IMG/VR virus record: IMGVR_UViG_3300031963_000020
Location: 84,341 to 148,340 of that record
Origin: a virus
Direction: 5' to 3' (one strand)
Length of the DNA: 64,000 nucleotides
Shown: in pieces, positions 54,531 to 63,234 of the stretch
Layout: each line of letters opens with the position of its first letter
How positions within the stretch are numbered: the stretch's first letter is position 1
Position numbers and translations under genes: made by a program
The notes under the pieces: model-generated
Seen by the model: only the letters and a program-made list of their open reading frames with translations
Databases searched by the model: none
Told to the model about the DNA's origin: nothing

Positions 54531-55115
54531 ATGGCATTACAAGGTTATTTCGTAGAACACATTAGTTTTTCAGAAACCGTCCGAAACTTCTTACACAGAT
54601 GGCATTATGCAGATTATCATAATGTCCAACACAAAGAAGTATTTGGATTGTTTCGTGAAGGTCTATTCCTACCAGAACTGGTGGGTGTTTGTGTTTATAC
54701 GCGTCCCGCAGGTGCTGCGGCAGCACAAAAATACTATCCAGATGACCCCGATAAATGTCTCGAACTTCGCAGGTTGTGTTTGATTGATGACACACCAAAG
54801 AACGCGGAGAGTTTCTTTGTCAGTAGAACACTAAAATGGTTACGAAAAAATACTGATTGGAAGTTCGTGGTCAGTTATGCTGATGAAGCACAAGGACACA
54901 AAGGCACCATCTATAGAGCAGCAAACTTTAAGTATGAGGGAATGACTGGAGCAGGAACAACACTTTTGGTTGATGGTAAAGCATTTCATGTCAGAACGCT
55001 CACGATGTTAGATAGACCATATGGTGTAGAAATCAATAATCGATACAAACGTGGTGACCCTGGGATACAAATAATCAAAACCAAACCCAAACACATTTAC
55101 ACATATCAATTATGA
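54531..55115 (+). CDS. Mom-like GNAT protein 1, putative DNA-modification enzyme
   Basis: A 194-residue protein with the signature of phage Mu Mom-like acyltransferase-fold proteins: CLELRRLCLID, SRTLKWLRKN, then FVVSYADEAQGHKGTIYRAANFKYEG. Mu Mom converts adenine in DNA to a carbamoylmethyl form that blocks restriction. The ATG at 54531 is chosen because GAGGT sits 5 nt before it; an in-frame GTG at 54525 is less well placed. A paralogue lies at 62407. Chemistry and target base are inferred from the family. Confidence 0.65.
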   Translation: MALQGYFVEHISFSETVRNFLHRWHYADYHNVQHKEVFGLFREGLFLPELVGVCVYTRPAGAAAAQKYYPDDPDKCLELRRLCLIDDTPKNAESFFVSRTLKWLRKNTDWKFVVSYADEAQGHKGTIYRAANFKYEGMTGAGTTLLVDGKAFHVRTLTMLDRPYGVEINNRYKRGDPGIQIIKTKPKHIYTYQL

Positions 55116-55474
55116 AAGTGAATATTGGAAGATATAAAAAAGTTGGTGACCGCACCATCAATGTGCAAATCCAAGATTGGGATACTTGGAGTTTAGACCA
55201 TACACTTGCATTGATTATTCATCCAGCATTGATTAAGTTTAAACAAGATAGTATGGAAACGGGTCATCCATGTTTAAAGGGTGTGGTAAATTGTGAAGGA
55301 TGCACCTGCCAAACTGAATGGTTGGAAATGCTGGATAAAATGATTTGGTCGTTCGGTCAAATAGTAAATGATGAAGTTTATGTGTTCGAGGAAGGTAATT
55401 ATAAAAACTATAACGAACGAGTGCAGGAAGGATTGGATTTGTTTGGAAAATATTTTCGGTCACTTTGGACATAA
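55112..55474 (+). CDS. Conserved phage hypothetical protein
   Basis: A 120-residue protein of a type common in T4-like phages, with an N-terminal MKVNIGRYK and the core WDTWSLDHTLALIIHPALIKFK. It also has three cysteines (CLKGVVNCEGCTC). It overlaps the Mom-like gene by 4 nt (ATGA). Function unknown. Confidence 0.6.
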   Translation: MKVNIGRYKKVGDRTINVQIQDWDTWSLDHTLALIIHPALIKFKQDSMETGHPCLKGVVNCEGCTCQTEWLEMLDKMIWSFGQIVNDEVYVFEEGNYKNYNERVQEGLDLFGKYFRSLWT

Positions 55475-55475
55475 T

Positions 55476-55847
55476 ATGGATGATGAAAAGAAAAACCCAA
55501 ATGCATTAACATACGGTATATCTCCCAGCGCACCTGCGTCTATTAAACCCGTAGATATTGATAAATGGAAAGCGGTGGTCGCACCTACATTTAAACATTA
55601 TTTTACTGAGCGATATAACGAACTGGTCAAAGAGTATGAAAAACTTGTAAAAGATTACCAAATAAATCAACTTTTATACGAAAGTTCTATAGGTTTTAAG
55701 CCGATTATCGGGCAAACCTATTATTTATATAAGAAGGAAAACGGCTCGGCATTCATCTCTATGGTCAGTCCTGAAGAAACATTTTGGGATGGATATATCG
55801 GAGCATACAAATTCAATGCGCAATACGCGTGGGAAGAGGTTCTATGA
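55476..55847 (+). CDS. DUF2452-like protein
   Basis: A 123-residue protein with the family pattern NPNALTYGISPSAPASIKP, YNELVKEYEKLVKDY and GQTYYLYKKENGSAFISMVSPEE. The start is the ATG one base after the upstream stop; a longer in-frame start lies inside the previous gene. No function is established. It overlaps the next gene by 4 nt. Confidence 0.65.
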   Translation: MDDEKKNPNALTYGISPSAPASIKPVDIDKWKAVVAPTFKHYFTERYNELVKEYEKLVKDYQINQLLYESSIGFKPIIGQTYYLYKKENGSAFISMVSPEETFWDGYIGAYKFNAQYAWEEVL

Positions 55848-56701
55848 CAATAGACTATAGCAGAATTATCAACGCACAACAAGATGGATACGACATCCAG
55901 GCCTATCAACAAATCAAAGCAGAGAAGGGATTTGTCAAGAAAGAATTTCCATTCAAGAAAATGGCAGGTATGTATGTGCATACGTGGAAAACCACAGAAG
56001 AAATGGGTGCTCCATTCAATCCAAATGATATCCATCTTCGTCAAGTAGAACAGGAAGCAGAAAAAGCTGTTCCTGTTATTTGGAATACTATCAAATCACT
56101 AGTAGATGTGTATATGCCAATTCATCTTGCGGATGATGGTAATGAATTTTCATGCCAGCATGCATCAAAGGAATATCCTAATTCTTGGATTGTGATGGCA
56201 CCACTTACAGACGATCCTGTTATTACTATTCGTAATATGTATCACGAAATGATTCATTGGAAATTTACAGCACTTGGGTTTGGTAAAGGTGTCAGCCCAG
56301 AAGTATTTGATATGTTGCACACGACAGATGAGTTTGTATTGAATCCTGTATCGGAACTGCATCATTCAATTGTGAATAGCTACCCAGATACCGCACAACC
56401 ATCCGTTGGTAATAAACCAACAGGCCGTCCTATTAGTGCCTCACTTCACGCATATGGTTCTTTCTTAGGTGAGGCTGAAGTCGCTATGAAATTCGTCCAG
56501 TATAATCCACGAAAGTATTATAGTTGGTTGGGATACGCAAAGAAATGGGGTGACCGTTTAGACGAATCACTTGAAGCTATAATGAAAGGAACCAAAGCAA
56601 CTGCAAAGGGTGCACAACTTCTTCTTGGATTGTATCGTTGGACTAAAGATTATCAAGAAGAATATAATGATACACTTAAAACTTTGTCAAAGTTGATGTG
56701 A
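55844..56701 (+). CDS. HExxH metalloprotein, unknown substrate
   Basis: A 285-residue protein starting at MTIDYSRII. Residues 134-138 form HEMIH, a zinc-protease type HExxH helix, followed by FKKG-like loop text (LGFGKGVSPEVF) and acidic candidates for a third ligand (TTDEF, SELHH, FLGEAEV). The N-terminal 120 residues carry no signal peptide. It could be a metallopeptidase, or one of the HExxH enzymes that act as oxygenases on peptides. The gene context (small phage genes of unknown role) does not decide. Confidence 0.55.
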   Translation: MTIDYSRIINAQQDGYDIQAYQQIKAEKGFVKKEFPFKKMAGMYVHTWKTTEEMGAPFNPNDIHLRQVEQEAEKAVPVIWNTIKSLVDVYMPIHLADDGNEFSCQHASKEYPNSWIVMAPLTDDPVITIRNMYHEMIHWKFTALGFGKGVSPEVFDMLHTTDEFVLNPVSELHHSIVNSYPDTAQPSVGNKPTGRPISASLHAYGSFLGEAEVAMKFVQYNPRKYYSWLGYAKKWGDRLDESLEAIMKGTKATAKGAQLLLGLYRWTKDYQEEYNDTLKTLSKLM

Positions 56702-56710
56702 GGATAGAAT

Positions 56711-57070
56711 ATGGGCATGTTCGATACCATTCAAGTTAATATACAATTACCAGGATATTCATTTATTACTGATGAAAAGTTTCAAACAAAATCGTTCGAA
56801 TGCTTGCTAGAAAATTATGTAATTTCAGATAATAGACAGATATATCGTGAGTTGTGGGATTACGAATGGATTGAAAACCTAGATTCCCCATTTGGAAAAC
56901 AATTAGTTAAAGTAGACGGAACTTATCGCCGCGACTACTTGACAGACTTGCATGGTGATATTATATTCTATAGTGGTGAATTAATAGAAGGAAAACGATA
57001 CGATTATTTCGCTCGGTTCAGTTATGGCACACTTGACCGAATGTGGATGGAGGAATGGGACAGATGGTAA
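56711..57070 (+). CDS. Conserved phage protein of the MGMFDTI type
   Basis: A 119-residue protein opening with MGMFDTIQVNIQLPG, a start seen in many phage proteins, followed by EKFQTKSFECLLENYVI and a beta-rich acidic region. Function unknown. Its 3' half contains a good sigma70-type promoter (56939-56967). Confidence 0.6.
   Translation: MGMFDTIQVNIQLPGYSFITDEKFQTKSFECLLENYVISDNRQIYRELWDYEWIENLDSPFGKQLVKVDGTYRRDYLTDLHGDIIFYSGELIEGKRYDYFARFSYGTLDRMWMEEWDRW
56939..56967 (+). promoter_or_regulatory. Sigma70-type promoter inside the 56711 gene
   Basis: TTGACA (56939-56944), 17-nt spacer, TATATT (56962-56967), matching the other four promoters. It lies within coding sequence, 97 nt before the JmjC-like gene, and may also feed the gp45-gp44 genes. 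Confidence 0.5.
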
Positions 57071-57732
57071 AGGATGAAGTATTTGAACGGATTTTAGAAA
57101 ACAAAGAACGTGCGTTCGTTCTTACCAATTCATGCACCCCAGAGAGTATTCTTACTTGGAATGATGTAGAACGTTATTTAAACGATAATACGCACAATAC
57201 AGAAATTACTATTATCGGTGATAACAAACAAAAGAAAGATGTATATAAGAGTACAGAAACAAGTGGCACTCCGTCTGATGTAATATTTGATGAAGTAAAT
57301 AATGGAAGTTCTTTCATATTAAATTATATGGAACGCCATACAAAAGGTTTGTTTTACGCATCAAATATGTGTTCTCGTATTCACAATATGTACGTCACGA
57401 CAAACATATATGGTGGAATAAAAAATAATTCCAAATCTTTTGAGACACACGCAGACTCACAATATGTTTTGATACTACAGTTAGACGGTGAATCTGATTG
57501 GACTATATATGGTGAAACATGGAATGGAAAATCAAACGAGGTAGTGTGTGTAAACGACAGTATATTAACTGTTGATTTTCGATACACTTTACAACCTGGA
57601 GATGTGTGTTATATTCCATACAGACGGTATCACAAGTGTATTCCGTTAAGTAAGAGGTTGTCAGCAAGTGTAAGTGCAGATTATGATACAGTAAGACCAG
57701 AGAATTATGGTAATTGGTTCGGTTTAAACTAA
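57064..57732 (+). CDS. JmjC/cupin-type 2OG oxygenase-like protein
   Basis: A 222-residue protein. The C-terminal half has a cupin core with HADSQYVLILQLDGESDWTIYG and LQPGDVCYIPYRRYHKC, giving a plausible HxD...H iron triad (H129, D131, H190). This resembles ribosomal-oxygenase/JmjC proteins that hydroxylate protein side chains. The N-terminal 100 residues are not recognised. The ATG at 57064 is favoured by GGAGG upstream, inside the previous gene. Confidence 0.6.
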   Translation: MVKDEVFERILENKERAFVLTNSCTPESILTWNDVERYLNDNTHNTEITIIGDNKQKKDVYKSTETSGTPSDVIFDEVNNGSSFILNYMERHTKGLFYASNMCSRIHNMYVTTNIYGGIKNNSKSFETHADSQYVLILQLDGESDWTIYGETWNGKSNEVVCVNDSILTVDFRYTLQPGDVCYIPYRRYHKCIPLSKRLSASVSADYDTVRPENYGNWFGLN

Positions 57733-57750
57733 AACAGAGGTTAAAAGGTT

Positions 57751-58470
57751 ATGGAAAAGTCAAAGTTAGAGAAGTTTATTGCCAAGTATAATCTTGGTGG
57801 CTCGTGTGAAAGTGTGCTGTGGAAGTCTGACGGTACGGACATCACCGTAAAGTGCATCTCCGATGACAAGAATGTTCTTGGTGTCGTGACGGTCAAGGAT
57901 GCAAAGTTGGATGAGGGGGAGTATGGTATCTTTGATACAAAGCAACTCTCCTCAATGTTGTCGGTTCTTGGTGAAGGCATAAAGATTACGACCAAGAAGA
58001 ATAGTGGTAAAGTTTCAGCTATCCACCTTACTGATGATAATGCAAAGGTTGATTATGTGTTGGCCGATAGTGCAGTCATCCCCGCTGCTCCCGATTTAAA
58101 GCAGCTCCCATCATTTGATATTGAGATTAAGCTTGACCAGAAGGTAATGAACACCTTTCTGAAAGCTAAGGGTGCGTTGTCGGATGTCGAAACCTTCACG
58201 ATTCTAAGTGATGGTGACTCCGCTCAGATTGTTCTTGGATATTCCGATATGAACACCAATCGTATTACGATGGATGTGGAAACCACCAAGAACGCCAAGG
58301 TCAATCCTATCAACTTCTCTGCACGATACCTAAAGGAAATCATCTCCGCTAATCGTGAAGCGGCAAGTGGTGTGTTAAAGGTAAGTGCAAAGGGATTGGC
58401 GTATGTCAAGTTCGGTGTCACGGAATACAACACCGATTACTATCTCGTTCAAATCCAGACTGCTTCCTAA
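57751..58470 (+). CDS. 45: Sliding clamp, T4 gp45-like
   Basis: A 239-residue processivity factor. The arrangement of two similar alpha/beta halves (GEYGIFDTKQLSSMLSVLG; FSARYLKEIISANREAASG) and the end text VSAKGLAYVKFGVTEYNTDYYLV match T4-type clamps (T4: 228 residues). It forms a trimeric ring that holds gp43 on DNA and, in T4, also activates late transcription. GAGGTTAAAAGGTT precedes the ATG. The next gene overlaps its stop by one base. Confidence 0.85.
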   Translation: MEKSKLEKFIAKYNLGGSCESVLWKSDGTDITVKCISDDKNVLGVVTVKDAKLDEGEYGIFDTKQLSSMLSVLGEGIKITTKKNSGKVSAIHLTDDNAKVDYVLADSAVIPAAPDLKQLPSFDIEIKLDQKVMNTFLKAKGALSDVETFTILSDGDSAQIVLGYSDMNTNRITMDVETTKNAKVNPINFSARYLKEIISANREAASGVLKVSAKGLAYVKFGVTEYNTDYYLVQIQTAS

Positions 58471-59906
58471 TGTCATTCTTTGAGTTCAACGATACTCCAA
58501 AACAAACAACACAAAAACCCCCTTCTGCGAAGAAACCGCCGAAGGGTGGTGTTGTCTTAAATACCTCCGCCACCGATTTCTTTAGTGGTGAGGGGGCATC
58601 GTTTGACTTTGATGTAGAGAAGGTCAGATTTAAGGAGCATATGGATAAGCTCAAAAGTCAAAGTGTGCAGGAAAGCACGTTGTATAAGAAGTGGAAGGAA
58701 CTTTCTACCGACTACAACAATACCAAAGATATTCAGATGGCACAAATCGTGCAGGCAAAGATTTGGCAACCCACGGATATTTTTAATAAAGAGTTGACTA
58801 TCCAAGAGGTCAGTGCGATTGACCCAGAGATTATTATTGTTGAACCAGATGATTTACAATATTTTAATGATTGGAAATATATCAGAGTATTCTGTCACAC
58901 AATGGAGTTCACGGCAAATGTTGGTCGTTTGATTCGTGTATTGATTCGTGACCGCAGCTCTGGAAAGTATGTGGGTGCCGCATCACTTGGTTCTGATGTT
59001 GCCTCCATTAATGTTCGAGATAATTGGATTGGATGGTCAAAGGAAAATAAGTTTGAGCAGGGATTACTGAACTCAACTGCTATTTGTACCACTATTATTC
59101 CAACACAACCATTTGGATATAACTTTCTTGGTGGTAAGATGATTGCATCATTACTTACTACGAAAGTGATTCGTGATGAGTGGAAACGTAAGTTTGGTAA
59201 TACATTAGTCGGAGTGACCACAACCTCGTTGTATGGGTCGCATAGTATGTATCAACGTATTCCGTTCTGGAAGGAGCTTGGGGTCACCGCTGGAAAGATT
59301 TCACTTAAACCAGATGATGATGTCTTTAGTGAATGGGCAAACTATCTCAAAGTCAATCACTCCGAAGCATTTGATAAATGCACCATTCCATATTTTGGTG
59401 ATATTACCCAAGATGGTGAGATGTGGATTTGCACAGATGGCACAACCAAGATTACCGCATCTTCTCGTGATGAACTGGTGAGTATGTTAGAAGGAGACAA
59501 CTACTCTGTGCATAGCACTGGTGAAGTCTATGATAAGAAATGTCGTTGCGGCTCACCACCAACAGGTCCAAAGTTGCAACAGATGTTGTTGTTATATAAA
59601 ATCTTGGGTATTAAATCAAGTGATTATGAGCATGGGTTCCAACGAGGTGTCTATTTCGCACCACTCTACGAAAATACCCGTGAATATCTCCGTGGTGAAA
59701 TCGGTGATGACCAACTAAAGTTGTCAAGCCGATTGACAAAGGATGTGGAAAGTGTTATGTTATGGTGGAAGGAAAAAGCACTCAACAGATATAATAATCT
59801 GTTAGCGAATAATAGAATAAATCCAGATATCTTGTATTATCGGAAGATGGTGCAAATGACTTGGGATGAAGCCAAGAACACTTACTTAGGTGAGGTTGGA
59901 CGATGA
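58470..59906 (+). CDS. DUF4338/DruA-like protein between clamp and clamp loader
   Basis: A 478-residue protein. The N-terminal 75 residues are a disordered Pro/Lys-rich tail. About residues 165-270 carry the DUF4338-like core: LIRDRSSGKYVGAASLGSD, VRDNWIGWSKENK, LLNSTAICTTIIP and a VIRDEWKRKFGNTLVGVTT segment. DUF4338 includes DruA of the Druantia anti-phage system, whose activity is not known in detail. A KCRCGSPPTGPKL segment near residue 350 may bind zinc. Overlaps of 1 and 4 nt with gp45 and gp44 place it in the core replisome operon. Confidence 0.65.
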   Translation: MSFFEFNDTPKQTTQKPPSAKKPPKGGVVLNTSATDFFSGEGASFDFDVEKVRFKEHMDKLKSQSVQESTLYKKWKELSTDYNNTKDIQMAQIVQAKIWQPTDIFNKELTIQEVSAIDPEIIIVEPDDLQYFNDWKYIRVFCHTMEFTANVGRLIRVLIRDRSSGKYVGAASLGSDVASINVRDNWIGWSKENKFEQGLLNSTAICTTIIPTQPFGYNFLGGKMIASLLTTKVIRDEWKRKFGNTLVGVTTTSLYGSHSMYQRIPFWKELGVTAGKISLKPDDDVFSEWANYLKVNHSEAFDKCTIPYFGDITQDGEMWICTDGTTKITASSRDELVSMLEGDNYSVHSTGEVYDKKCRCGSPPTGPKLQQMLLLYKILGIKSSDYEHGFQRGVYFAPLYENTREYLRGEIGDDQLKLSSRLTKDVESVMLWWKEKALNRYNNLLANNRINPDILYYRKMVQMTWDEAKNTYLGEVGR

Positions 59907-60817
59907 GTGATAATACACTTTGGGTTGAGAAGTATAGACCCGATACATTAGAAAACTATATTGGTAATGATAATCTCAAAGCCAAGCTGGAGCAGTTTAT
60001 TAAGAATCAAGATATTCCACATCTCTTATTCTGTGGAACAGCGGGAACTGGTAAAACGACTGCTGCAAAGATTTTGATTAAGAATATCGAATGTGATTAT
60101 CTTTTCATCAACGCATCCGATGAAAACTCGGTTGATACGATTAGAAATAAGATTAAGAACTTCGCTGCAACAATGAGTTTTAAGCCGATGAAGATTATCG
60201 TGCTGGACGAGGCGGACTTCATTACTCCACAGGCACAAGCAGCACTCCGTAATCTAATGGAAGTGTTTAGTAAGAATACTCGTTTCATCTTGACTTGTAA
60301 TTATGTGGAACGAATTATTGACCCACTTATCAGTCGGTCGCAAGTCTTTAAACTGACCCCACCCTCGAAAAAGGAAGTGGCGGTGCATGTAATGAAGATT
60401 TTGGATACAGAAGGCGTCTCGTATGAAAAGGGAACCTTGGCGGCGTTGGTCACTTCCTATTATCCAGACATCCGTAGAATATTAAATAACTCACAACTCC
60501 AAACTACGGGTGGGAAGTTAGAACTGAATGTGGATGAGATTATCGCAGGTGATTACAAGCTCCAAGTCTTAGATGTCTTGGCAAGTAATCTCCCACTAAA
60601 GGATAAAGTCAACTCGGTCAGACAGATTGTAGCAGATAGTAATGTAAAAGACTTTACAGAGTTGTATAGGTTATTGTTCGATAAGGTTAATGATTACGCA
60701 GCAACCAAGGTTCCACAGAGTATCTTGGCAATCGCAGAAGGGCAGTATCGTGATAGTTTTGTAGTAGATAAAGAAATAAACTTTGTAGCAACACTTTATA
60801 ACATTTTGAATAGTTGA
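59903..60817 (+). CDS. 44: Clamp loader large subunit, T4 gp44/RFC-like
   Basis: A 304-residue AAA+ ATPase. It has the RFC N-terminus WVEKYRPDTLENYIG, Walker A CGTAGTGKTT (K51), Walker B VLDEADFI (102-103), sensor 1 ILTCNY and the arginine-finger motif SRSQ (144-147; usually SRC). It opens the gp45 ring. No gp62-like small subunit is recognisable next to it; the following zinc-ribbon gene occupies that place. Confidence 0.92.
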   Translation: MSDNTLWVEKYRPDTLENYIGNDNLKAKLEQFIKNQDIPHLLFCGTAGTGKTTAAKILIKNIECDYLFINASDENSVDTIRNKIKNFAATMSFKPMKIIVLDEADFITPQAQAALRNLMEVFSKNTRFILTCNYVERIIDPLISRSQVFKLTPPSKKEVAVHVMKILDTEGVSYEKGTLAALVTSYYPDIRRILNNSQLQTTGGKLELNVDEIIAGDYKLQVLDVLASNLPLKDKVNSVRQIVADSNVKDFTELYRLLFDKVNDYAATKVPQSILAIAEGQYRDSFVVDKEINFVATLYNILNS

Positions 60818-60824
60818 GGCAGTT

Positions 60825-61139
60825 ATGGCACGAGATAAGTTTGGTGGTCCTCCCCCAATGGCTCCGCAGATGAACGTTGATTTGTCTAAGGCTGATGATG
60901 TAGTATGTGAACGTTGTGGAAACTACACATTCCAGAACGTAATGTTGATGAAGCGAATGTCTGCTCTCATCTCTCCAACTGGTAAGGAAGCTATCGTTCC
61001 TATTCCAACTTTCGCTTGTAACGCATGCGGTCATATCAACAAGCAATTCCTTCCAGTAATCCCCAAGGGTATGCAGGAAGAAACAGTACCAACGCAAGAA
61101 GAGGTACCTAAGAAGCCCACTTTAATCTTGGAGAAGTAA
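60825..61139 (+). CDS. Zinc-ribbon protein after gp44
   Basis: A 104-residue protein with two CxxC knuckles: DVVCERCGNYTF and FACNACGHIN, separated by MLMKRMSALISPTGKEAI. It resembles short conserved proteins of T4-like aquatic phages. It could be a transcription or clamp-associated factor, since T4 late transcription runs through gp45, but no direct evidence is visible. The C-terminus is Glu/Lys/Pro-rich. Confidence 0.65.
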   Translation: MARDKFGGPPPMAPQMNVDLSKADDVVCERCGNYTFQNVMLMKRMSALISPTGKEAIVPIPTFACNACGHINKQFLPVIPKGMQEETVPTQEEVPKKPTLILEK

Positions 61140-61140
61140 T

Positions 61141-61710
61141 ATGGCTACGGCACCATCACCGATGATGCCTCCCACCACGACCAGTATGCGGGACGCTGGT
61201 ATCTATTACCTTTGTGATGAGTTTAACACGAATGTTGCAAAGGATGTAGTCTCGTGGATTATGGAGGCAAACTTAAACAATAGCAAGAAGTTCGACCATC
61301 TCACGTTAATGATTACCAGTTATGGTGGTGACTTATCAGCAGCATTCTCAATTATTGATGTGATGCGGGGAAGTAAGATTCCTGTGCATACGGTTGGTTT
61401 GGGATGTATCGCATCGGCAGGATTATTAACCTTCATTTCTGGTGCAAAGAAAAATCGTGTCATCACACCAAATACCAGTATCTTGTCTCACCAATGGTCG
61501 TGGGGTCAAGTTGGTAAGGAACATGAACTTATCGCAACGATGCGTGAGTTTGAGTTGACTACCATCCGTATGATTAATCATTACAAGAAATGCACGGGAT
61601 TATCGGACAAGATGATTCGTGAACGACTTCTTCCACCACAGGACGTATGGCTTTCACCACAGGAAGCATTGAAATACAAGCTCTGTGATGCGGTAAAGGA
61701 TATTGCGTAA
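61141..61710 (+). CDS. clpP: ClpP-like serine protease
   Basis: A 189-residue protein with the ClpP fold and a complete triad by alignment to the family: S92 in GCIASAGLL, H117 in LSHQWSWG and D168 in PPQDVWLSPQEA. The oxyanion-loop text MITSYGGDLSAAFSI is conserved. Phage ClpP may process structural precursors or redirect host proteolysis; host Clp ATPases would be needed for unfolding. It overlaps the next gene by one base. Confidence 0.88.
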   Translation: MATAPSPMMPPTTTSMRDAGIYYLCDEFNTNVAKDVVSWIMEANLNNSKKFDHLTLMITSYGGDLSAAFSIIDVMRGSKIPVHTVGLGCIASAGLLTFISGAKKNRVITPNTSILSHQWSWGQVGKEHELIATMREFELTTIRMINHYKKCTGLSDKMIRERLLPPQDVWLSPQEALKYKLCDAVKDIA

Positions 61711-62426
61711 TGAAAGTATGTGTGTTTTCTTCACCACGAACTCTTTCTATGTTGATACCAAATTTACTAGAACGATATTTAGGATTAACAAACTATAGAG
61801 AAACATTTGCATATCCTAAACGTGTTTATGAAGTTGATTATCATCGTTTGATGAGATTGGTTGATAATGACAACTACGTTGTGAAGATTACACCATCGTC
61901 TTTTCACCATGGAACATTTTTACGACCTGATATTTTTCCGTGGTTAGCGTTTGATAAGATTATAATATTAAATCGTAAAAATATAGTAGAACAAGTTGCG
62001 AGCTGGTTGGTTCTGTCGTATGCACAAACAATAGACCCAAATAATATTTTAGATAGTATAGTAAAAGCATTGAAAGACGTAAAACAAATACGAATTCCTG
62101 TCAGTTTACTACGGTATTCTTTACGATGTATAAATGAGTTTTACCAAATAAACGAACTTATACAAAAGCAAGGAGTTACTACACTTACCTTGACATACGA
62201 AAATTTTGAGGTAAACTCAACAGAATATATATCTACACTTGGTAATTTCTTTGGAGTAAAATTTACACAAGAACACGTAGATAGCGTCAGTGTAAATTTT
62301 ACTGGTGTAGATTATAGTGAATATATTGAATACAAGCAACTAGATTTAATGTGTAGAAATATTATAGAAGAAGATAACTTATCTTACTTAAAGGAACAAA
62401 TAAATCTTGGAAACATCATTTGTTGA
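61710..62426 (+). CDS. Sulfotransferase-like protein 1
   Basis: A 238-residue alpha/beta protein. The N-terminal VCVFSSPRTLSMLIPNLLE resembles the 5'-phosphosulfate-binding loop, and IIILNRKNIVEQVASWL resembles the 3'-phosphate-binding strand-helix of sulfotransferases. If active it would transfer sulfate from PAPS to a sugar, lipid or protein. An APS-kinase-like gene at 48271 could supply PAPS. It has a paralogue at 63231. Glycosyl or other P-loop roles remain possible. Confidence 0.5.
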   Translation: MKVCVFSSPRTLSMLIPNLLERYLGLTNYRETFAYPKRVYEVDYHRLMRLVDNDNYVVKITPSSFHHGTFLRPDIFPWLAFDKIIILNRKNIVEQVASWLVLSYAQTIDPNNILDSIVKALKDVKQIRIPVSLLRYSLRCINEFYQINELIQKQGVTTLTLTYENFEVNSTEYISTLGNFFGVKFTQEHVDSVSVNFTGVDYSEYIEYKQLDLMCRNIIEEDNLSYLKEQINLGNIIC

Positions 62427-63234
62427 TATCTCCCGTGTATCAGTCCGTGAAATCAGTAAGGCTGTGGCACGGGACTTTATCGAAAAGCACCATTACACAC
62501 ATAAGTTCAGTTCGACCCGATATGCCTTAGGGATTTTTTATCGGGAGGAAACTGAGCATATGTTTTTTGCCGGTGAAAACGAACAACTGATTGGATGTAT
62601 GACTTATGGGCATCCTGTGAGTAATCGCACGGTAGATAGTATTGTTGATGGATTGGAATTAGACGAGGTATTAGAACTCACCAGATTGGTGTGTTTAGAT
62701 GGGTATGGTAAGAACTTGGAAAGTTTTGTTATCGCACAATCCTTTGAATGGATGCGACAGAACGATAAAAGAGTAAAGGTATTAGTCAGTTACGCAGACC
62801 CCGAACAAGCACACACAGGTGGGATTTACCGAGCAACTAACTGGATTTATCAAGGATGTGGATATTCTAAACTGATGCCTGATTTTAGTCTCAGATTAAA
62901 AGAAGATGACCTCTGGATACATTCCCGAACCGTGGGGGCTAAGTTTGGAAATAAGAATGTAGAAAACTTGGCAAAAACAATCGGTCATACGTTCTGGAGA
63001 AAAGAGGAAACCGCAAAGCACCGATATATTTATTTCCTCTGTAACAAGAAGGAAAAGAAACAGATGATGAAGAACTTAAAGATACCCGTTATTCCGTATA
63101 ATGACATCAAGGAGTATGTACAGTTGATACAGAAGGTGCACGTAAAAGATGGAATAATTGAAAAGATTGAAGTGATACAAGGTGTGGACAATGGATGGAA
63201 ACCACAGAAGGTGGAATTACAGGAGAAAGTATGA
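62407..63234 (+). CDS. Mom-like GNAT protein 2
   Basis: A 275-residue paralogue of the 54531 protein with FIEKHHYTHKFSS, LELTRLVCLDGYGKNLES and VLVSYADPEQAHTGGIYRATNW. An extra C-terminal region of about 80 residues (HTFWRKEETAKHRYIYFLC and onwards) is absent from the first copy. The start is a TTG at 62407, needed to include the conserved N-terminus; no ATG is suitably placed. The HTGGIYRATNW text is closer to Mu Mom than the first copy. It lies between two sulfotransferase-like genes, overlapping both. Confidence 0.65.
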   Translation: METSFVDISRVSVREISKAVARDFIEKHHYTHKFSSTRYALGIFYREETEHMFFAGENEQLIGCMTYGHPVSNRTVDSIVDGLELDEVLELTRLVCLDGYGKNLESFVIAQSFEWMRQNDKRVKVLVSYADPEQAHTGGIYRATNWIYQGCGYSKLMPDFSLRLKEDDLWIHSRTVGAKFGNKNVENLAKTIGHTFWRKEETAKHRYIYFLCNKKEKKQMMKNLKIPVIPYNDIKEYVQLIQKVHVKDGIIEKIEVIQGVDNGWKPQKVELQEKV

